From: Alphaproteobacteria bacterium | GTDB taxonomy: Bacteria > Pseudomonadota > Alphaproteobacteria > Rs-D84 | Direction of reading: 5' to 3' | Length of the DNA: 64,000 nt | Assembly: GCA_013316395.1 (NCBI GenBank) | Contig: WSMU01000001.1 | Location: forward strand, 4,611 to 68,610 | Shown: positions 43,240 to 53,054 of the stretch, one piece after another | How positions within the stretch are numbered: position 1 is the first letter of the stretch | Layout of the letters: each line of letters starts with the position of its first letter | Program-made: the position numbers and the translations under genes | The notes under the pieces: generated by a model | The model's input: only the letters and a program-made list of their open reading frames with translations | The model's database searches: none | Told to the model about the DNA's origin: nothing

Positions 43240-45504
43240 ATGGATACGCAATCAAAATTTTTGCCGGCCAGTGTTTCTGGCGCATTGAAAAGTTTAGCCT
43301 TTCGTGCGGCGGGGGCTGCTATTTTAGTTTTGGGAATATGGATGTCTGGGGCCTTGATTTTCCACAATCCGTATCTGGACGGTTTTGCCACGGCCAGTAC
43401 AATGGGGCGTCAAAGCATTATGGGAAATCTGGTCGGTGTTGTGCGATATCTGATAGGTTTTGTTCCAGCATTATTTGTTTTTTTATGTGTTGCGCGGCGG
43501 GGGCTGGTAATGCTGACCGGGGCGCGTGATGAAAATGCGCCTGAATATAATTTTATGCGCGGCTTTATAGCGGTATGCCTGGGGGCGGCCGGTTTCGGAA
43601 TGATTATGCCGGGCGGTACTTTTGGGGGTATGGCCGGGGCCGTGGCGGCATCAGATGTGGCATCGCTGGTTGGGGCGTGGGCTGTCTTGCCTGGTATTTT
43701 ATGTGTCGGTCTGTTCTTTGTGCTGGGGGCTATGGTATTGCATATAAAGTGGGCACATGTTCGGTCGGTTATAAATATTTTATGGCGTTCTCTGATGTGG
43801 CTGATGTCTGTTTTTCATCTGACACGTGCGCCTTATGCGGCGCCATCTGACGCAGATGAGCAAGAGGGGGCGGAACAGGAGGAGGCAGATGTCGAAGATG
43901 ATGAAGAAGAGGTTGAGATAGACGCGCCCGTTGCGCGGAAGCGTACGCGTGCAATTCGGCGCCGTGCGGCCCCCGCTGCCACACGCAGCGCGCCCGATGC
44001 GTCAGAGTACTGTTTCCCAGACCCTGAGTTTTTGGAAAAATCAGCGTTTGGTAAAAATGTTGTAACGCCAGAGCTGAAACGTAATGCTGCGTCCCTTGAA
44101 GACCATTTTGAAGAATTTGGCGTATATGGCAAGGTTGCCGGAATAAAGCCGGGGCCAATTGTAACCCTGTATGAGTTTGAACCTGATACCGGCATGCGCA
44201 TTGCAAAAATTACCGAAACGGTAAAGGATATGACGCGCGCCATGGCGACGGAAAATATTCGCATTGCACATATTCCACGTACAAACTATATCGGTGTGGA
44301 AATGGTTAATCTGACCACGCAAATGGTTCGCTATAGAGGTTTGATAGAAAATCCGACGTTTGTAAATTCTAAGTATAAAATACCGCTGGCGCTGGGTGTG
44401 GATATTGGTGGCAATCCTATGTATTACGACCTGGCAAAGATGCCGCATATGATGATTGCGGGGCGTACAGGTTCGGGTAAGTCAGTATTTGTTCAGTCTA
44501 TTATAACGTCTATCGTTTATCATTTTTCGCCTGATAAATGCAAGCTGATTATTATCGACCCAAAGGGTGTTGATTTCGGATTCTGGGATGATATTCCGCA
44601 CTTGATAACGCCGATTGTAAAGCTGGACCCGTCGGCGGCTGTTAATGCACTGAAATGGGCTGTCCGCGAGATGGAGGAGCGCTATAAGCAGTTACAGGTG
44701 CTAAATGCCCGTAATATAGAGAGCTATAATGAAACCGCGGCGCAAAAGCGTGCATCGGGCGAGAAGATAACGCGCCAGGTTGCCGTTGGAACGGACGAGG
44801 AAACAGGCGAGCTGCTGTTCGAAACGCAGGAAATAGATTTGTCCGATATGCCCTATATCGTGATTATCATAGACGAGGTGGCGGACCTGATGAGTTTGGC
44901 CCGCAAGGAGGTTGAGGCATGCGTTCAGCGTATCGCACAGAAGGCACGTGCGGCCGGAATTCATCTGGTTATGGCGACGCAGCGTCCCGATGCCACAACA
45001 ATTACCGGTGTTATTAAGGCGAACTTTCCGACGCGTGTATCGTTTCAGGCGCGCAGTAACATCGACTCGCGTACTACGTTGGGCGAGGGCGGGGCGGAAA
45101 ACCTGCTGGCGTGTGGGGATATGTTGTTTAGTGAGGCCGGCCGCGTTCCTGTGCGAATACACGGCGCCTTTATCTCTGATAATGAGTTGTCGCAGATTGG
45201 GGACTTTCTGCGCAGCCAGGGGGCGCCGGAATATGCCTCTGGTGTTACCGATGGTGACGAGGCGGAGGATGCGTCCGCCGCGGCCCCGGCCGGTGGCGGC
45301 GCGGCCGCGTCCAAAGGGGACAAGGATGCGGATTTGTATACCCAGGCAAAGGAATGCGTTCTGCGCGATAAAAAGCCAACAATTTCATATATTCAGCGCC
45401 GACTACAGATTGGCTATAACAAGGCGGCGACATTTATGGAGCGTATGGAGGCCGATGGAATCGTCAGTGCGCCCGATGCAAACAACAAGCGTCATATATT
45501 ATAA
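43240..45504 (+). CDS. ftsK: DNA translocase FtsK
   Basis: 754 residues. Four N-terminal membrane segments (about 20-200) anchor it at the septum. An acidic then basic linker (EQEGAEQEEADVEDDEEEVE, RKRTRAIRRRAA) follows, and then the RecA-like motor with Walker A GRTGSGKS (408-415), Walker B YIVIIIDEVADLM and ATQRPDATTITGVIKANFPTRVSFQ. The C-terminal gamma winged-helix (KPTISYIQRRLQIGYNKAATFMERME) reads KOPS sites and activates XerD at dif; a XerD-type gene lies at 33659-34528. Confidence 0.97.
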   Translation: MDTQSKFLPASVSGALKSLAFRAAGAAILVLGIWMSGALIFHNPYLDGFATASTMGRQSIMGNLVGVVRYLIGFVPALFVFLCVARRGLVMLTGARDENAPEYNFMRGFIAVCLGAAGFGMIMPGGTFGGMAGAVAASDVASLVGAWAVLPGILCVGLFFVLGAMVLHIKWAHVRSVINILWRSLMWLMSVFHLTRAPYAAPSDADEQEGAEQEEADVEDDEEEVEIDAPVARKRTRAIRRRAAPAATRSAPDASEYCFPDPEFLEKSAFGKNVVTPELKRNAASLEDHFEEFGVYGKVAGIKPGPIVTLYEFEPDTGMRIAKITETVKDMTRAMATENIRIAHIPRTNYIGVEMVNLTTQMVRYRGLIENPTFVNSKYKIPLALGVDIGGNPMYYDLAKMPHMMIAGRTGSGKSVFVQSIITSIVYHFSPDKCKLIIIDPKGVDFGFWDDIPHLITPIVKLDPSAAVNALKWAVREMEERYKQLQVLNARNIESYNETAAQKRASGEKITRQVAVGTDEETGELLFETQEIDLSDMPYIVIIIDEVADLMSLARKEVEACVQRIAQKARAAGIHLVMATQRPDATTITGVIKANFPTRVSFQARSNIDSRTTLGEGGAENLLACGDMLFSEAGRVPVRIHGAFISDNELSQIGDFLRSQGAPEYASGVTDGDEAEDASAAAPAGGGAAASKGDKDADLYTQAKECVLRDKKPTISYIQRRLQIGYNKAATFMERMEADGIVSAPDANNKRHIL

Positions 45505-45519
45505 AAAGCAGAAAGACAA

Positions 45520-45550
45520 GAAGCCGGATATTTCCGGCTTCTTATTCTTT
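45520..45550 (+). terminator. Intrinsic terminator after ftsK
   Basis: GAAGCCGG (45520-45527) pairs with CCGGCTTC (45534-45541), followed by a T-rich tail. Confidence 0.75.
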
Positions 45551-45641
45551 TATACTTTTACCAATACGTGTTGCAACATAAACTAAGAAAGGTCGGACAA
45601 TGTCAGTGTTTTTTATGCTTTTTTATCGACTGTGATTATGG

Positions 45642-45647
45642 TATAAT
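45642..45647 (+). promoter_or_regulatory. Extended -10 promoter of the 45673 gene
   Basis: TATGGTATAAT includes a TGG-TATAAT extended -10 (TATAAT at 45642-45647) that can work without a good -35. AAAAGGAGA follows as the ribosome binding site. The same TATGGTATAAT word recurs before the 47783 gene and at the right edge of the window. Confidence 0.65.
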
Positions 45648-45672
45648 TTATCCCAAAAGGAGAACTTTTATT

Positions 45673-46914
45673 ATGAAAAAGCAGATGTCTTTATTTATAT
45701 GGGCGGCGGCTGTTTTTGGCATGGCGCCTGTTTGGGCGGCGACAAACGTCGGTATGCGCGCCGCGTCCAGTGCGGATTTATCCGGTGCGCCGGCCGTACG
45801 TGCACGCGGGAATGTTAACTATGAAAAGTATGAAACACGTTCAACAACGCGTACTTATGATGTTAAGGACGGGGCGGACCTTTATTATACACAGCCCGCC
45901 AGCCGCAGCGCGCTGTATAAGCAGTATGATAATTCGGCACGTCGCACGGGCAGTGCTACTACAACGCGTAATGTTCGCACCACACGTGCGGAGACGGTTC
46001 GTCGCGAGTTGAAACGTAAATATTATCTGGCGCATCCGTTTTTCCAGCCGCTGAAGGGCAAGTTTGGTTCGATTACGGATATTGCATATGATATGAATTC
46101 GTATGACATGACACTGACCCCGGCCGATGGCATGACGATATCCGATACACGTGCAAAGTGGGATATGAAATCATTCTCGGTCAAAGAAGACTTTAGTTAT
46201 GGTATTACGGACCGCTTGGCGGTACTGGCCATGGCGAAATATAATTCGACCAAATATAAGTTCGACTGGTCTACTGCGCCGGACGACAAAATGGATGATG
46301 ACGGTTTTAACTTGTACGGTCTGGGTGCCCAGTGGCGCTTTATTGACAATGAACAGTGGATTGGAACATTGTCCGGTTATTTCCAGCATCAGAAGGATAT
46401 CGCCAATAGCTATATCTTGGATTTGAAGGGTGGGTATAAGATTGCACGCTCTACAATCTATGGATTGGCACGCGGTTGGTATGTTGATTTTGAAGGTAAC
46501 TCGTACGGTAACGGAATAGAGGGTACAACTGCCGAAGGGCAAAAGGCGGCAATCTTTATCGCGTATGATACCGATGTAGATAATACTTTCTATATAGAAG
46601 GCGGCTTGGGCGTATTTAGCGTTCTTGATGAAGACTGGACGTTGAATCTGGAGGCTGTGTTCGGCAACTATGATTGGCATAACCAGGCATCTATAAAGGG
46701 TGCAATCGGTTGGCAGCCCAATGATTGGGTCGCGCTTAACCTGTATGCAAAGACCGCGTTCTATGACAGTGCCGATGATAAAAAGCTGGGCTACTGGTCT
46801 TATGGCGCAGTTGGCGAAGATGGGAACCAACTGGGCTGGATGAAGCATGGCGAGGCAAAGCTGTCCGACTATAAGGAAACATCGTTCGGGCTGCAGGCGA
46901 TATTCCAGTTCTAA
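45673..46914 (+). CDS. Outer-membrane beta-barrel protein with Thr/Arg-rich N-terminal region
   Basis: 413 residues from ATG 45673, with AAAAGGAGA upstream and signal peptide KKQMSLFIWAAAVFGMAPVWA. Residues about 25-115 are rich in Thr, Arg, Ala and Tyr (TRSTTRTYDVKD, TTTRNVRTTRAETVRRELKRK) and probably disordered. The rest is alternating short strands with Tyr/Trp/Gly at turns, ending in the aromatic C-terminus GLQAIFQF that targets barrels to the BAM complex. About twelve strands seem likely. Role unknown (porin, adhesin or lipid protein). Followed by a hairpin at 46930. Confidence 0.72.
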   Translation: MKKQMSLFIWAAAVFGMAPVWAATNVGMRAASSADLSGAPAVRARGNVNYEKYETRSTTRTYDVKDGADLYYTQPASRSALYKQYDNSARRTGSATTTRNVRTTRAETVRRELKRKYYLAHPFFQPLKGKFGSITDIAYDMNSYDMTLTPADGMTISDTRAKWDMKSFSVKEDFSYGITDRLAVLAMAKYNSTKYKFDWSTAPDDKMDDDGFNLYGLGAQWRFIDNEQWIGTLSGYFQHQKDIANSYILDLKGGYKIARSTIYGLARGWYVDFEGNSYGNGIEGTTAEGQKAAIFIAYDTDVDNTFYIEGGLGVFSVLDEDWTLNLEAVFGNYDWHNQASIKGAIGWQPNDWVALNLYAKTAFYDSADDKKLGYWSYGAVGEDGNQLGWMKHGEAKLSDYKETSFGLQAIFQF

Positions 46915-46929
46915 GTCTTATTGCACGCG

Positions 46930-46949
46930 CCCCGGAATTTTTTCCGGGG
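46930..46949 (+). terminator. Hairpin between the two barrel genes
   Basis: CCCCGGAA (46930-46937) pairs with TTCCGGGG (46942-46949). The T tail is weak (GCCTTTG), so termination may be partial. Confidence 0.5.
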
Positions 46950-46993
46950 TGCCTTTGTGTATGTAAAGGAAGTTAGCAAGGATAGAGGAAGGA

Positions 46994-47716
46994 ATGTTTT
47001 ATAAAAAGATTATTGTTGCATTTTTATGTTTGACCGCCGGTGTTTGTTCCGCATCACATGCGGGCGCATTGGAATTTGATACGTCTGACCCGCTCTATAT
47101 GCAGGGAACCGGGGAAATTTTATCAACATCTAATATTACATATTATGACAGCGTACTGCGTATCGGTCAGGCATTGTCATACGGTTTTAGCGAGCGGTTT
47201 ACCGCCGGTGTTAATCTGCATTACCAAAATGATTTTGCGGGCGACGAGGACGGATTTTCCAGCTTTGACCTGGGTGGTGTTTATCGTCTGATGACCCCGG
47301 CTGAGAATAATCATCACATAATATCAGATGTTTTGTTCGGATTTAAATTTGGTGGCTCGTCCCATGTGCGAACACCATGGTTCGCAGATTCCACATATTA
47401 TGCCGGCTTGCGCTTTGGGCGTCAGTGGGCGGGCGTAACCCTGGCCGGTACTATAAAGTCCAGCTGGATTTTCGATGATGACCGCGGGATGTCTTATATA
47501 GACTTTATCCCAGAGGCGTATTTTAGATTGCGTGGCGCATGGCGTGCCGGAATAGGGGCGGATTTCCGCAAGGCTACGAATCCCGATTACGACCAGGAAT
47601 GGATAAACGCCAAATTGGTGCGTCAATACGGACGGACGCAGTACATAGGGCATATAGATTATGAATTCGAAGGCGATGAATTTCAAATCGGGGTCAAACT
47701 GAATATCTTGTTTTAA
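46994..47716 (+). CDS. Outer-membrane beta-barrel protein, 240 aa
   Basis: 240 residues with signal peptide MFYKKIIVAFLCLTAGVCSASHAGA and GAGGAAGG just upstream of the ATG. The mature part reads as about eight to ten amphipathic strands (FTAGVNLHYQND, YRLMTPAEN, YAGLRFGRQWAGVTLAG, WRAGIGADFRK) and ends in the barrel-type IGVKLNILF. It follows another barrel gene with a weak terminator between, so partial co-transcription is possible. Likely a small pore or structural protein; not further assignable. Confidence 0.7.
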   Translation: MFYKKIIVAFLCLTAGVCSASHAGALEFDTSDPLYMQGTGEILSTSNITYYDSVLRIGQALSYGFSERFTAGVNLHYQNDFAGDEDGFSSFDLGGVYRLMTPAENNHHIISDVLFGFKFGGSSHVRTPWFADSTYYAGLRFGRQWAGVTLAGTIKSSWIFDDDRGMSYIDFIPEAYFRLRGAWRAGIGADFRKATNPDYDQEWINAKLVRQYGRTQYIGHIDYEFEGDEFQIGVKLNILF

Positions 47717-47782
47717 GAAGGCGCCGGTAGTGTAATTTTGCCTTTGTTCAAACATGTGGTTATGGTATAATTAACGGTAAGA

Positions 47783-50212
47783 ATGAAGAAAATCATTTCA
47801 TGGATTTTTATCGTATTTGCTGCCTCGGCGTCTTATGGCGCGGATTCGGGGGCGATATCGCGTGCATTGCCATCGGCCACATCAAATAATGACGCGGATG
47901 CGCCCGCACGCACAACCGCCGCCGCGGCCAGCGCGCGCAGCACATCGCGTACGACGGTTCGTCGTGATGTTGGCACCGCCACAACCGTGCCCGCCACGGG
48001 GGCGGTATCGGCGCGGACTACGACCCGCGGGACAACCGCAGCAACGCCAACACCCACGCGCAGTGTCACGCCATCGCGCGGTGCGGCGGCGCGTACGGCG
48101 GCCGGTGGTGAAATGTCGGTGCGCGATAATTTGGATGCGGCGGTAAATACCGTTGGGCGGAATGCACGTGTGACGGCGGCATCTGTTAACAGTGACCCGG
48201 CGGTGCGTCGGGCGGGAATGTCGCTGCGCCCCAGCACGGCAGAGGTTGGCGGCCGCGCAACCATTGCCGGAACAAATATTCAAACTGGCTCTAATATAGG
48301 GGAATCTGTACGTGCCCTGCAATCGCGGGCGGCATCTACAACGACGCAACGTGAAACTATATCAGAGGCCAAAGAGCGTCTGGAGCAGACGGCGGAACTG
48401 AACAAATCCTGCCAGGAGCAGTATAACGACTGTATGGACCAATTTTGTGCGGTGATTGACAATAATCAAAAGCGCTGCAGTTGCAGTGCGAATCTGGCGC
48501 GCTATACCAAGGTTGAAAGTGCTGTAAAAGATGCCAATACGCAGTTAAATGATGTGGCGCAAAGAATTCGTTACGTCGGATTATCGGCGGATGAAATTCG
48601 GGCCATTATGTCCGCAACCGAGGCAGAAGAGGCACTGTCGGGGGCGCGTGACACAACAGAAACGCGCAGCATGCTGGAAGACATAGAGGCGTTGATTAAA
48701 AATCCCGCCAGCACGACCACCGGTGGTACGGATACATATTCCACGCTGGACCTGAATTTGGATTTTTCCGATACGTCCGATATGTTTAATCTGGACTTTC
48801 TAAACAATAACAGCGGCAGCCTATCAAACCTGCGTGGGGCTGATTTATATAATGCGGCGAAGAAGCGCTGTAATACCATTTTGACCCAGTGCAAGGATGC
48901 CGGCGCGACAAGTCAGCAGATTACTGCAAATTATGACCTGGCGATTGACAAGGATTGTATCGCGTATGAGCAGGGGCTGACTAAAATGAATGAAACGTTG
49001 GTCTCGAATGTGCGCAGTGCGAATCTGATGCTGCAAAAGGCGCGTTTGGCCGTTTTGCAGAATAAAAATGAATACGATGCAAAGGGTTGTATCGCGGCCT
49101 TGGATTCGTGTATGACCGATGAAATGGTTTGTGGTGAAGATTATGTAAAGTGTCTGGACCCGACCAAGAAGTATATAGACGAAAACGGCAAGGTCGTTCT
49201 GGGGCAGGATATTACAGATATTCTCTCTTTTATGAAAAAGTATGATAATTCAAATATTAAAACAGAATTTTTACAATCTGCTGCGCAGAGGTCTATCTCA
49301 GGCGATGCCTGTGCCAAGTCGGTCGAGGGTGAAGCTGGTGGTGGCGACGGGTGGTGCGCGGTTAAATATTTGCTGCAGAAAATCGGAACGGGTGTGCGGG
49401 TCACCGATGGCGGTTTGTGTCGCGCGGTACTGGACAAGTGTCAGCGGTATACGTATGACAGCAATAATAAGTATCAGCCTTATAATGATGTTGTTGTTAA
49501 TTATATTCAGCGCGCAATGGTAAATATAAAATCGGGCCAGTCAAAAGTAATATCAGATTATGCATCCAGCTGTATGGTTGACGTTGCAACATGCTATAAC
49601 CAGCAGGTAACGCAGGTAAATGCATGGAGCTCGTCCGCCAATGTAAGCAGCATCCGCAAAGTTATGAGTGGTGCCTGTCGGAATGTGGCGCTGACATGCG
49701 GATACGCCATCTTTGGTGAGGTATGCGAAAGCGACACAAATAGCAACTTAAATAAGGTTGGAACTCTGTCCGTCAGCGGAGAGGTCGCCGGACAGGATAC
49801 CAAACCTGTGGGGCCGCCATCTGTGCTAAATCAGGGTACTTTACAGCCGGGTAATGCAGGTCAGACTTCCTTGTCAGATTTGATAAATGCAGCTGTTGTG
49901 CCAGAAGATTGCAGTGACAACGGTATAATAGAAGAGATATCGACCATGTTCTATAACAGCATGTTGTGTCCGGATAACTCGACATATACCGGAACAACAA
50001 AAGAACACGCTAATGAAGCCGATAAATCTAAGTATGTAAATGATTTATGCGTGTGCAATACGAATTATGAGCCATGGGGTGGGCAGTGTATGAATAAATG
50101 CCCGACAGATGCTGAGAATGGTGCGGGTCGTAATTCTTATGGAACATGTACATGTAAGACCGGCTATACATATAAAAACGGCGTATGTACGGAAAACACT
50201 ACGACGCAATAA
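47783..50212 (+). CDS. Large Cys-rich exported protein with Ala/Thr/Arg-rich head and EGF-like tail
   Basis: 809 residues with signal peptide MKKIISWIFIVFAASASYG. Residues about 40-130 are a low-complexity Ala/Thr/Arg stretch, the middle is helical with spaced Cys pairs (CQEQYNDCMDQFCAV, KRCSCSANLARY, CNTILTQC, CIAALDSCMTDEMVCGEDYVKC, CMVDVATC), and the C-terminus has EGF-like repeats (CVCNTNYEPWGGQCMNKCP, GTCTCKTGYTYKNGVC). Over 30 cysteines imply many disulfides. TTGTTC-N16-TATAAT, with TATAAT at 47766-47771, lies 11 bases before the ATG. Probably a surface protein; no family recognised. Confidence 0.7.
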   Translation: MKKIISWIFIVFAASASYGADSGAISRALPSATSNNDADAPARTTAAAASARSTSRTTVRRDVGTATTVPATGAVSARTTTRGTTAATPTPTRSVTPSRGAAARTAAGGEMSVRDNLDAAVNTVGRNARVTAASVNSDPAVRRAGMSLRPSTAEVGGRATIAGTNIQTGSNIGESVRALQSRAASTTTQRETISEAKERLEQTAELNKSCQEQYNDCMDQFCAVIDNNQKRCSCSANLARYTKVESAVKDANTQLNDVAQRIRYVGLSADEIRAIMSATEAEEALSGARDTTETRSMLEDIEALIKNPASTTTGGTDTYSTLDLNLDFSDTSDMFNLDFLNNNSGSLSNLRGADLYNAAKKRCNTILTQCKDAGATSQQITANYDLAIDKDCIAYEQGLTKMNETLVSNVRSANLMLQKARLAVLQNKNEYDAKGCIAALDSCMTDEMVCGEDYVKCLDPTKKYIDENGKVVLGQDITDILSFMKKYDNSNIKTEFLQSAAQRSISGDACAKSVEGEAGGGDGWCAVKYLLQKIGTGVRVTDGGLCRAVLDKCQRYTYDSNNKYQPYNDVVVNYIQRAMVNIKSGQSKVISDYASSCMVDVATCYNQQVTQVNAWSSSANVSSIRKVMSGACRNVALTCGYAIFGEVCESDTNSNLNKVGTLSVSGEVAGQDTKPVGPPSVLNQGTLQPGNAGQTSLSDLINAAVVPEDCSDNGIIEEISTMFYNSMLCPDNSTYTGTTKEHANEADKSKYVNDLCVCNTNYEPWGGQCMNKCPTDAENGAGRNSYGTCTCKTGYTYKNGVCTENTTTQ

Positions 50213-50237
50213 AAAACCGGGAATTTCCCGGTTTTTT
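50211..50237. terminator. Bidirectional intrinsic terminator
   Basis: AAAAAACCGGGA (50211-50222) pairs with TCCCGGTTTTTT (50226-50237). Shared by the 47783 gene and convergent dnaQ. Confidence 0.85.
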
Positions 50238-50913
50238 ATCCTGTGATTTTGGCCATAAATGCGTTATGGGTCGCGCGTTCCTGGGGTGGGGCCGGGAATT
50301 CACGACGGGGAAAGTTCGCCCCGATTTTAGGATGGTTTAGCATTGCCTGGTGCTGCTGGGCGATTATTTCGGATATATCCGGTGCCGGCGCCGTGTTTTC
50401 CAGTTCCAGGTAAACCTTTGCTAAAATTTCAGAGTCGATTAAAGCCCCGTGTGCGTCTGCACGTGCCGTCAGTGATATGCCATACCATTTTGCCAGTGCA
50501 TCCAATGTAAAAAGTTTTGGGCCAAAAAGACGGTTGCGCGCCAGGACAAGTGAATCTATCTGCTGGCTGCGTGGAATCTGGGGCAGGCCAAGTTTTGCAA
50601 GCTCATGATTTACAAAAGGAAAGTCAAAGTCCTGGCCGTTGTGTGCAACAATAGGGGAATCGCCAACAAACTCCAAAAAGCGCGGCGCAATAACATTCAT
50701 TTTGGGCTTGTCTTCTAGGAAGGCGTTTGAAATTTTATGAACCATATATGTTTCTGGGGGAATAATTTTTCCCTCCGGATTTATGTATTCATGGAACGAG
50801 TTATCGGTTATAACGCCGTCAATGATTTCTACTGCACCGATTTCGATACATCTGTCGCCGCGCAGATATTCAAATCCGGTCGTTTCAATGTCAAAGCAAA
50901 TAACGCGTTTCAT
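50236..50913 (-). CDS. dnaQ: DNA polymerase III epsilon subunit (proofreading exonuclease)
   Basis: 225 residues from ATG 50913, with GGAAG just upstream; an in-frame ATG at 50937 would add eight basic residues to the conserved start. DEDDh exonuclease motifs: ExoI FDIETTG, ExoII HNGQDFDFPFVNHEL and ExoIII HGALIDSEILAKVY. It proofreads the replicative polymerase core. The C-terminus is short and basic, likely the alpha-subunit contact. Diverges from uvrD. Confidence 0.93.
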   Translation of the reverse strand: MKRVICFDIETTGFEYLRGDRCIEIGAVEIIDGVITDNSFHEYINPEGKIIPPETYMVHKISNAFLEDKPKMNVIAPRFLEFVGDSPIVAHNGQDFDFPFVNHELAKLGLPQIPRSQQIDSLVLARNRLFGPKLFTLDALAKWYGISLTARADAHGALIDSEILAKVYLELENTAPAPDISEIIAQQHQAMLNHPKIGANFPRREFPAPPQERATHNAFMAKITG

Positions 50914-50949
50914 CTTCCATTTCCCTTTGATAAGCAAACTTTGGTGTAT

Positions 50950-50955
50950 TATAAT
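50950..50955 (+). promoter_or_regulatory. uvrD -10 box, leaderless or near-leaderless start
   Basis: TATAAT (50950-50955), with TTGATA 17 bases upstream (50927-50932). An in-frame GTG (50962) sits exactly where transcription should begin; the ATG at 50971 is 9 bases further on. Confidence 0.5.
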
Positions 50956-50970
50956 GTGTGCGTGAATTTA

Positions 50971-53049
50971 ATGCTAGAAAATCTTAATGAAGACCAGCGG
51001 GCCGCTGTTACCACAACCCAGGGGCCGCTGTTGGTGCTGTCGGGGGCAGGAACAGGCAAGACGCGTGTGCTGACCACACGCATTGCATATATTTTGGAAC
51101 AAAACCTGGCGATGCCGTGGCAGGTGCTGGCCTTGACGTTTACTAATAAGGCCGCAAATGAGATGAAGGCACGAATTACGGCATTTGGTACAGAGGGCGA
51201 GTTTAATGCGCGCGATCTGTGGTGCGGTACGTTTCATTCCGTTGCGTTGCGAATATTGCGGGCGAATGCCGATGCGGCCGGATTGCGTCGTGATTTTATT
51301 GTCTTTGGGGATGACGACCAAAAGGCGGTGATAAAAAATATTCTGGCATCGCTGGGGATGTCTGTGAAAACGCCCGCCGACTATGTGGACCAATTTTCGT
51401 CCGTAAAGGACCGCGGTCTGCGCGCGTTGGAGTATAAGGATAAGATTTTCGATGCATATAATGCCGAACTGGCCCGGTTAAATGCCGTGGATTTCGGTGA
51501 TATTATACTAAAGGTTTTGCAGTTATTTGACACAAACCCTGATATTTTGGCCCGCTATCAGAATCAGTTTAAATATATTTTAGTTGACGAGTTTCAGGAT
51601 ACAAATCATGCCCAGATGGAACTGCTGGAGATGTTAACACGCGGCCAGGAGGCGCCTAATATTTGCTGTGTCGGTGATGACGACCAGTCTATTTATTCCT
51701 GGCGCGGGGCAGAGATAAAGCATATCTTGAATTTCGATAAGACTTTTCCGGCGGCGCGTGTTATTCGTCTGGAGATAAATTATCGCAGTACGGCCAATAT
51801 ACTGGGGGCGGCAAATTCGCTTATACGACATAATCGCGGGCGACTGGGCAAGGATTTGCGCAGCGTGTCCGCCGAACATAAGGGCGAGCCTGTATATGTT
51901 TTAACTGTTCCATCCGATTGGGACGAGGCACGCGTTGTCGCGGATGCGGTGCTGCGCGATGCGGCGGACTTTGGAAAGTTTGCGGTGCTAATTCGCGCCG
52001 GTTCTTTATCGCGTTTGTTCGAAGAAGAATTTGCGCGCCGTGGAATTCCTTATCGCCTGATTGGTGCTACCAAGTTTTATGACCGAACGGAAATACGTGA
52101 TGCGATTGCATACATAAGACTTATGGCCTATCCATTCGACGATGTTTCTTTCCAGCGCATAATAGGGCGGCCGCGTCGCGGATTTGGGGCGGCCGCGATT
52201 GAAAAGCTGCGTGAGGCGGGGCCGGATTTAATGTCGGGGCTTATTAACGCCAATCTGTCCGCAAAGCAGCGCTTGGCCGCAGACGAGTTTTTGGCCGCGT
52301 TTGACTTTGACTGGGCCGCGATGGCGCCAGCTGATGCGGCGCAGACACTGCTGGAGCGGTCGGGATATTTGAAAATGTGGCGCGAATCCAAAGAGGCGGA
52401 TGCATCTGATAGATTAGATAACCTGCGCGAGTTGATAACAAACGTTATTTCCAAATATGGCACCATTGCCGAATTTTTAGAGCAGGCCGCCCTGATGATG
52501 ACAGACGATGATGCGGATGCGGCGGCACTGTCCGGGGGGGCGGTATGTATTATGACAATTCATGCCGCCAAGGGACTGGAATTTGATACGGTATTTCTGC
52601 CCGCATGGGAAGAGGGGATTTTTCCCAATGAAAAGACCGTGGATGAGGGGGCGCTGGAAGAAGAGCGGCGTCTGGCCTATGTTGCGATAACGCGTGCGCG
52701 GTGTCGCGCGGTTATTATAAACACTATGTCACGGCGTCTGTTTGGGGAACAAAAATTTAATTCCCCCAGTCGCTTTATAGCAGAGATGGATAATCGCTTC
52801 TTGGATTTCCAGGGCGGGGCGCCGCGGCCGGCTTATTCGGCGACGCGTGGTATTCCGACATTGTATGAATCGCGACCGGTTCGGCGTGTGGCCCCTGCGC
52901 CAAAGGCCAATTCTGTGGGGCGTTTGGTATCTCATCCTGAGATGGGGCGCGGCGTCGTCATAGAAGATGCTGGTGATATTTTAACCGTTGCATTTAAAGA
53001 GCGCGGAATTAAAAAAGTTGCGCGGGGCTACCTGATGTTTGAATCCTGA
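50971..53049 (+). CDS. uvrD: UvrD/PcrA-family DNA helicase
   Basis: About 692 residues from ATG 50971 (three more from GTG 50962). Superfamily 1A helicase: Q-motif LNEDQRAAVTT, motif I GAGTGKTRVLTTRI, motif Ia LTFTNKAANEMKAR, motif II LVDEFQDTNHAQ, motif III CCVGDDDQSIYSWRGAE, motif IV INYRSTANIL, motif V IMTIHAAKGLEFDTVFLPAWEEGIFP and motif VI YVAITRARCRA. Unwinds DNA in excision and mismatch repair, matching uvrB and mutL in the window. The Tudor-like C-terminal segment (VSHPEMGRGVVIEDAG) is kept. Confidence 0.95.
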   Translation: MLENLNEDQRAAVTTTQGPLLVLSGAGTGKTRVLTTRIAYILEQNLAMPWQVLALTFTNKAANEMKARITAFGTEGEFNARDLWCGTFHSVALRILRANADAAGLRRDFIVFGDDDQKAVIKNILASLGMSVKTPADYVDQFSSVKDRGLRALEYKDKIFDAYNAELARLNAVDFGDIILKVLQLFDTNPDILARYQNQFKYILVDEFQDTNHAQMELLEMLTRGQEAPNICCVGDDDQSIYSWRGAEIKHILNFDKTFPAARVIRLEINYRSTANILGAANSLIRHNRGRLGKDLRSVSAEHKGEPVYVLTVPSDWDEARVVADAVLRDAADFGKFAVLIRAGSLSRLFEEEFARRGIPYRLIGATKFYDRTEIRDAIAYIRLMAYPFDDVSFQRIIGRPRRGFGAAAIEKLREAGPDLMSGLINANLSAKQRLAADEFLAAFDFDWAAMAPADAAQTLLERSGYLKMWRESKEADASDRLDNLRELITNVISKYGTIAEFLEQAALMMTDDDADAAALSGGAVCIMTIHAAKGLEFDTVFLPAWEEGIFPNEKTVDEGALEEERRLAYVAITRARCRAVIINTMSRRLFGEQKFNSPSRFIAEMDNRFLDFQGGAPRPAYSATRGIPTLYESRPVRRVAPAPKANSVGRLVSHPEMGRGVVIEDAGDILTVAFKERGIKKVARGYLMFES

Positions 53050-53054
53050 TTTAA

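Noticed and set aside
47833..48264. Minus-strand frame rich in Val/Ala/Arg
   Set aside because: Shadow of the GC-rich low-complexity head of the 47783 protein.
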